DNA of 37,381 nucleotides from CAYMST01 sp964393115 (GTDB taxonomy: Bacteria > Bacteroidota > Bacteroidia > Cytophagales > Cyclobacteriaceae), in NCBI GenBank assembly GCA_964393115.1, contig CAYMST010000015.1:1-37381 (forward strand), in the 5' to 3' direction. Under the pieces are notes generated by a model. That model saw only the letters and a list, made by a program, of their open reading frames with translations, was not told the DNA's origin and did no database searches. Made by a program: the position numbers and the translations under genes. This document shows positions 33,137-37,381 of the stretch, piece after piece (position 1 is the stretch's first letter; every line of letters starts with the position of its first letter).

Positions 33137-34099
33137 CTAATTTGCCGAAGAATTGGACTTTGGATTTAGTTTGATTTTAAAAATGGTACTAAGACCAAAG
33201 GAAAAATGTCTGTTTCGTGCGTTTTTTCCAAAAGTGTAAATTCCCTGACGATAGTCTCCGCGTAACCAAAGCCAATCTAAGAAAGCATACTGAAACATTG
33301 GGTTAACCCCTACAAACAAGTTGAGATCGTCATTAAATGTTTCGAGGTTAGTATAACGCTGTCTACTACGAAGAACCAATGATGGGCCGAAACCAAAATT
33401 CCATCTGTGAAATTTACGTCCAAAGCGAAGATCCAAAGATTGTTGACTCACTGTTCTAAATATATTTCTCTCTGAGTTAGAGTCCCAACCATCATAGCTT
33501 CTGACTCCACTAAGAAAGTCAAGTTCAATTTCTATGAAGCGCCTTGAACCTAAGTGTTGCTCTAAACCTATTACGCCGCCAAAGGCTAAATTATGATTTG
33601 AAATCCCTTCCAGTTCACGATGCGATATATTATTTAGCAAATGAGCACCTACTGTTAGCTTAAACCCACTAATATCCTCAAAACCCCTGCGAACTTTATG
33701 AATTTCCGAAACAGCACCGGTGCCTTGTTTATTCATGTCAATCATTATGTGATTGGGATATTTATATCGCTTGTTGGATGTGAAATCGATGATGTGTCCA
33801 ACCAATCCAAAAGGGTAGAATAATGTGTTTCCGTAGATGAAATAAGGATCATTTTTGGGTTTAACTAATACTTCCGTTTTCGTGTGATCTTTAATAACTG
33901 TAATGGATGAGTTAATCGAGTTCCGCTTGAGGGCTATGGCTGTGGGAGTACAGCAAACAGTATCTTTAGTTATTCCATTTACGAGTTTTGCTCCTGGAAT
34001 GCTGGTTTCCACTTGTGTTACCGTATACGCATTGTTTAGTAGTGTTGCACATGACGATGTGAAGAGGAGCGCGGAAAAAAGGATCCAGTGTGTTTTCAT
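33137..34099 (-). CDS. Lipoprotein with C-terminal outer-membrane barrel-like region
   Basis: 320-aa lipoprotein. The signal ends at a lipobox FTSSC-ATL. The first 120 residues resemble the PEGA-like/DUF-type small domain often found before a membrane-linked part (SIPGAKLVNGITKDTVCCTP with two adjacent Cys, FYPFGLVGHIIDFTSNKRYKYP, the latter like proteins with a short hydrophobic turn). The rest alternates beta strands (FGGVIGLEQHLG, IEIELDFLSGV, WNFGFGPSLVLRSR) ending in HFSFGLSTIFKIKL. ATG at 34099 is chosen; twelve upstream residues from 34135 would precede the signal. A promoter-like TATATTTG lies just upstream. Function unknown. Confidence 0.72.
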   Translation of the reverse strand: MKTHWILFSALLFTSSCATLLNNAYTVTQVETSIPGAKLVNGITKDTVCCTPTAIALKRNSINSSITVIKDHTKTEVLVKPKNDPYFIYGNTLFYPFGLVGHIIDFTSNKRYKYPNHIMIDMNKQGTGAVSEIHKVRRGFEDISGFKLTVGAHLLNNISHRELEGISNHNLAFGGVIGLEQHLGSRRFIEIELDFLSGVRSYDGWDSNSERNIFRTVSQQSLDLRFGRKFHRWNFGFGPSLVLRSRQRYTNLETFNDDLNLFVGVNPMFQYAFLDWLWLRGDYRQGIYTFGKNARNRHFSFGLSTIFKIKLNPKSNSSAN

Positions 34100-34106
34100 T
34101 AAACCG

Positions 34107-34135
34107 CAAATATAGTTTTTATTAAATTCCTTCAA
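34107..34135 (-). promoter_or_regulatory. Promoter of the lipoprotein gene at 34099
   Basis: On the minus strand TTG (34135-34133), 18-base spacer, and an exact TAnnTTTG match TATATTTG (34114-34107), only 7 bases before the ATG at 34099. The transcript would begin at or next to the start codon, giving a nearly leaderless mRNA. Confidence 0.45.
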
Positions 34136-34275
34136 TGTCCAAAAGAACTGTTTCTAGAACTAGGACAGGTGTTTAAGACAAATAGTTGTAAATAAATAAA
34201 AATTGCTCGCCTTTATACTCTTGCACCTAGCTTTCAATTCTCCGTTATTTGCATCACCCTACGTCAAAGAATAAT

Positions 34276-37200
34276 ATGTACTTAATATACGATACCGAGA
34301 CCACTGGTTTACCAAAAAATTATAATGCTCCCGTTTCTGATTCGGATAACTGGCCTAGGCTGGTACAAATTGCTTGGCAACTACATGATCCTAGCGGATC
34401 ACTCGTGGCTAACCACAACTACATTGTCAAACCTGAAGGATTTACCATCCCCTATAATGCCGAGAAGGTTCATGGTATTTCTACGGAAAGGGCTTTAAAA
34501 GACGGTCATGATCTGGACTTCGTATTAGAGCAATTTGAAATAGATCTGAAGAGAACAGACTGGGTAATAGGTCATAACATTGAGTTTGATGTAAATATAG
34601 TAGGAGCTGAGTTCTACCGAAGAAGCACCGAATCGGTGCTCATGGAAAAGACGGTCGTAGATACCAAAGATGAATCCACAGATTTTTGTGCTATTCCGGG
34701 CGGAAAAGGAGGCCGATATAAGTGGCCAACGCTTACTGAATTACATACCAAGCTATTTGGAAAAGGTTTCGATGATGCGCACGATGCGGCATATGATGTA
34801 GCAGCTACCACGAAGTGTTTCTTTGGATTGTTGACGGAGGGTGTCATAATCCCAATAGATAAGCGAGATCCAAAATCTATTGCGTACGAAGAACCGCATC
34901 TCGAGGAAGCCAATTTTGAGACCAGCAAACAGGAGTCTAAAGCTTCTCCGGGTATCACTCGAAAAGATGTTCAAGCCGCTCTCGAAGAGTTAAAAGATGT
35001 ACCTTTTGTTCATTTACACTGTCATTCTCAGTTCTCTGTATTGCAGGCCACATCAGATGTGGGTGCCTTAGTTTCTAATGCCAAGGAGTTAGGTATGCCT
35101 GCTGTGGCCATGACAGACCACGGTAACATGATGGGAGCTTTTCAGTTTGTATCTGCTGCGTTGGCTCAGGATATCAAACCGATAGTAGGGTGTGAGTTTA
35201 ATGTCTGCCGAGACCGGAAGAATAAGACCCAAAAAGACGATGGTTACCAACAAGTACTACTGGCTAAAAATAAAAATGGATATCAAAACCTAGCTAAACT
35301 AGCGTCCTATGCTTTTGTGGAGGGTTTTTATTACGTGCCAAGGATTGACAAAGACCTTTTACTTAAGTACAAGCAGGACCTTATTGCTACAACAGGTGGA
35401 TTATGGGGTGAAATACCATATCTCATTCTAAATGTTGGTGAGCATCAGGCAGAAGAGGCTTTTTTATGGTATAAAGAACAGTTTGGTGATGACTTTTATG
35501 TCGAATTAAATCGCCATGGACTAGAAGAAGAAAACATTGTCAACAAGACCTTAGTAGATTTTGCTGAGCGGCACGGCGTTAAATATTTTGCCGCGAACAA
35601 CACCTATTACACACGAAAGAATCAAGCGGAAGCTCATGACATTCTGCTCTGCGTAAAAGATGGTGAAACCATCAATAAGCCCAAGAAATATATTGGTAAA
35701 AAAGGAAGAGACTTCCGTTATGGCTTCCCTAACGATGAGTTCTACATGAAGTCTGGCGATGAGATGAAAAAGCTCTTTGCCGATTTACCAACGGCCATTG
35801 CTAACATTCCAGAAATCGTAGATAAGATAGAGTCTTATGAACTAGCCAGGGACGTGCTACTTCCAGCGTTTGAGATTCCAGAACAATTTCAGGACGAACG
35901 GGACAAGGAAGACCCAAAGCTCAAAATTGGTGAGAATAACTATCTAAAACACATCACATACGAAGGAGCAAAAAAACGCTATAAAGAGATAACTCCCGAT
36001 ATCAAGGAACGACTAGATTTTGAGTTGGAGGTAATAGCCAAAACCGGATATCCTGGTTATTTCTTGATCGTAGAAGATTTCATTCGCGCAGCTAGAGACA
36101 TGGGCGTATCGGTTGGTCCAGGTAGGGGATCCGCGGCGGGTTCTGCTGCAGCGTATTGCTTAGGGATTACGAATATTGACCCTATCAAATATGATCTCCT
36201 TTTTGAGCGTTTTCTGAATCCTGAGCGGGTATCCATGCCCGATATTGATATAGACTTTGATGACGAAGGGCGGCAAAAAGTAATTGACTACGTAATCAAC
36301 AAATACGGAGCTAATCAGGTGGCACAGATTATTACCTATGGTACCATGGCCGCTAAATCGTCTATTCGAGATGCGGGACGTGTACTGGAACTCCCTCTAC
36401 AAGAAACAGATAAGATTGCCAAACTGGTGCCGGATATTAAGCTTTCAAAACTTTTCAAACTCGAAGAGTCGGAACTGAAAAGTAAGCTTAATGGTGACCA
36501 GATGGCGATGGCCAAAGAACTCAAAGGCATATCAAAGGGTACCGATTTGTCTGCTAAAACGCTCAATCAAGCACGTGTAATTGAAGGGTCGGTAAGAAAT
36601 ACGGGAATACACGCCTGTGGTGTAATTATTACTCCTGATGATATCACCAATTTCGTTCCCGTAGCGTTGGCGAAGGACTCTGATATGTACTGTACCCAGT
36701 TCGATAACTCTGTGGTGGAAAACGCCGGGTTATTGAAAATGGACTTCTTGGGCCTTAAGACATTAACACTTATCAAGGATACGGTCAAAATCGTTAAAGA
36801 AAGACATGGGATTGAGCTGGATCCAGAAAACTTCTCTTTGGAGGACACAGAAACCTACGAACTCTTTCAACGCGGTGAAACAGTCGGTATATTCCAATAC
36901 GAATCTGCTGGTATGCAAAAATATCTGCGTGAGCTGAAGCCAACAGTCTTCAACGATCTAATTGCGATGAATGCACTGTATCGTCCAGGTCCATTAGAGT
37001 ATATTCCTAGTTTCGTAAAACGTAAACACGGTCAAGAGGAGATTACCTATGACCTTGCAGACATGGAGGAATACCTTAAGGAGACATATGGTATCACGGT
37101 ATATCAAGAACAGGTGATGCTGCTGTCGCAAAAACTGGCTGGCTTTACGAAAGGTCAGGCGGATATGCTTCGAAAGGGAATGGGTAAGAAGAAGAAGAGC

Positions 37201-37381
37201 ATTATCGATATGCTTTACCCTATTTTCATCGAAGGGGGAACTTCAAATGGTCATGCTAAAGAAAAGCTGGAGAAAATATGGAAAGACTGGGAGGCCTTTG
37301 CTTCATATGCATTTAACAAATCGCACTCTACCTGTTATGCGTGGGTAGCTTACCAAACGGCTTATCTAAAAGCGCATTACC
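34276..37381 (+). CDS. dnaE: DNA polymerase III alpha subunit with N-terminal DEDDh exonuclease domain (3' end beyond window)
   Basis: Replicative polymerase, at least 1035 codons, open to the window end. The N-terminus is a DnaQ-like 3'-5' exonuclease: DTETTG (6-11), HNIEFD (100-105) and HDAAYD (169-174), giving the DEDDh set. The PHP domain follows with HLHCH (246-250) and TDHGN (280-284), both keeping metal-binding His residues. The catalytic palm has GPGRGSAAGS (614-623) and PDIDIDFDD with Asp656 and Asp658. Later regions (HACGVIITP, ALYRPGPLEYIP, FNKSHSTCYAWVAYQTAYLK) match alpha subunits. Proofreading is thus fused to the polymerase, as in other Bacteroidota DnaE proteins known to me from sequence. 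Start ATG 34276, chosen because the exonuclease begins at once. No clear promoter seen in the 140-bp upstream gap. Confidence 0.95.
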   Translation, partial: MYLIYDTETTGLPKNYNAPVSDSDNWPRLVQIAWQLHDPSGSLVANHNYIVKPEGFTIPYNAEKVHGISTERALKDGHDLDFVLEQFEIDLKRTDWVIGHNIEFDVNIVGAEFYRRSTESVLMEKTVVDTKDESTDFCAIPGGKGGRYKWPTLTELHTKLFGKGFDDAHDAAYDVAATTKCFFGLLTEGVIIPIDKRDPKSIAYEEPHLEEANFETSKQESKASPGITRKDVQAALEELKDVPFVHLHCHSQFSVLQATSDVGALVSNAKELGMPAVAMTDHGNMMGAFQFVSAALAQDIKPIVGCEFNVCRDRKNKTQKDDGYQQVLLAKNKNGYQNLAKLASYAFVEGFYYVPRIDKDLLLKYKQDLIATTGGLWGEIPYLILNVGEHQAEEAFLWYKEQFGDDFYVELNRHGLEEENIVNKTLVDFAERHGVKYFAANNTYYTRKNQAEAHDILLCVKDGETINKPKKYIGKKGRDFRYGFPNDEFYMKSGDEMKKLFADLPTAIANIPEIVDKIESYELARDVLLPAFEIPEQFQDERDKEDPKLKIGENNYLKHITYEGAKKRYKEITPDIKERLDFELEVIAKTGYPGYFLIVEDFIRAARDMGVSVGPGRGSAAGSAAAYCLGITNIDPIKYDLLFERFLNPERVSMPDIDIDFDDEGRQKVIDYVINKYGANQVAQIITYGTMAAKSSIRDAGRVLELPLQETDKIAKLVPDIKLSKLFKLEESELKSKLNGDQMAMAKELKGISKGTDLSAKTLNQARVIEGSVRNTGIHACGVIITPDDITNFVPVALAKDSDMYCTQFDNSVVENAGLLKMDFLGLKTLTLIKDTVKIVKERHGIELDPENFSLEDTETYELFQRGETVGIFQYESAGMQKYLRELKPTVFNDLIAMNALYRPGPLEYIPSFVKRKHGQEEITYDLADMEEYLKETYGITVYQEQVMLLSQKLAGFTKGQADMLRKGMGKKKKSIIDMLYPIFIEGGTSNGHAKEKLEKIWKDWEAFASYAFNKSHSTCYAWVAYQTAYLKAHY

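Noticed and set aside
34614..34958. Minus-strand frames inside dnaE (also 36336-36848)
   Set aside because: Antisense shadows of the strongly conserved exonuclease and polymerase coding sequence.
1..37381. CRISPR array, tRNA, rRNA, prophage or transposase
   Set aside because: No spaced direct repeats, cloverleaf sequences, integrase or transposase motifs were seen on either strand.

Overview
The window looks chromosomal and comes from a Bacteroidota bacterium, most likely a marine Cytophagales-type lineage. The signs are a type IX secretion (T9SS) type A C-terminal sorting domain, many small outer-membrane and lipoprotein genes, Bacteroidota-style promoters (TTTG ... TAnnTTTG), a DnaE with an exonuclease fused to its N-terminus, a fabI/ispE pair close to recN, and AT-rich DNA with weak Shine-Dalgarno sequences. 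No rRNA, tRNA, CRISPR array, phage or transposase gene was seen. The assembly has one 100-N gap, inside a tandem-repeat gene.

Layout. 1-4.9 kb: a di-haem peroxidase lipoprotein, a nitronate monooxygenase, a DJ-1/PfpI protein behind a Crp/Fnr regulator, and a divergent outer-membrane protein. 5.0-7.0 kb: a secreted protein with 112-residue repeats and a T9SS tail, broken by the gap. 7.5-11.8 kb: an envelope operon of an LPP20-like protein, a FlgT-like protein and a DUF4476 protein, followed by a barrel-like lipoprotein. 11.8-12.5 kb: a gene-poor stretch rich in palindromes. 12.5-15.6 kb: a DUF2834 membrane protein with a Crp/Fnr regulator, then a DUF2252-TSUP pair. 15.7-18.3 kb: a proline iminopeptidase-like hydrolase and a MATE transporter. 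18.4-21.3 kb: five minus-strand accessory genes (lipoprotein, NADAR, SUKH/SMI1, a small unknown, DUF1493). 21.4-25.7 kb: a TlpA-like thioredoxin, Tex and a cytochrome P450. 25.7-25.9 kb: a GC-rich multi-hairpin element. 26.1-28.7 kb: a large secreted protein overlapping a lipoprotein gene that has an in-frame stop. 28.7-33.0 kb: core genes ispE, fabI, an RDD protein, recN and a small Sm-like ORF. 33.1-37.4 kb: a lipoprotein and the 5' part of dnaE, which runs off the window.

How genes work together. The strongest candidate for an undescribed system is the 7568-10841 operon. It joins an LPP20-type and a FlgT-type protein, the protein classes that in Vibrio build outer-membrane rings round the flagellar motor (FlgP, FlgT), but no flagellar gene is present here. 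Secondary candidates are the 18.4-21.3 kb accessory block of immunity-like genes, whose two longer gaps share a 28-bp motif; the interrupted lipoprotein gene at 28009-28674; the GC-rich hairpin cluster; and the DUF2252-TSUP pair. All function assignments come from reading the sequence, without database searches.
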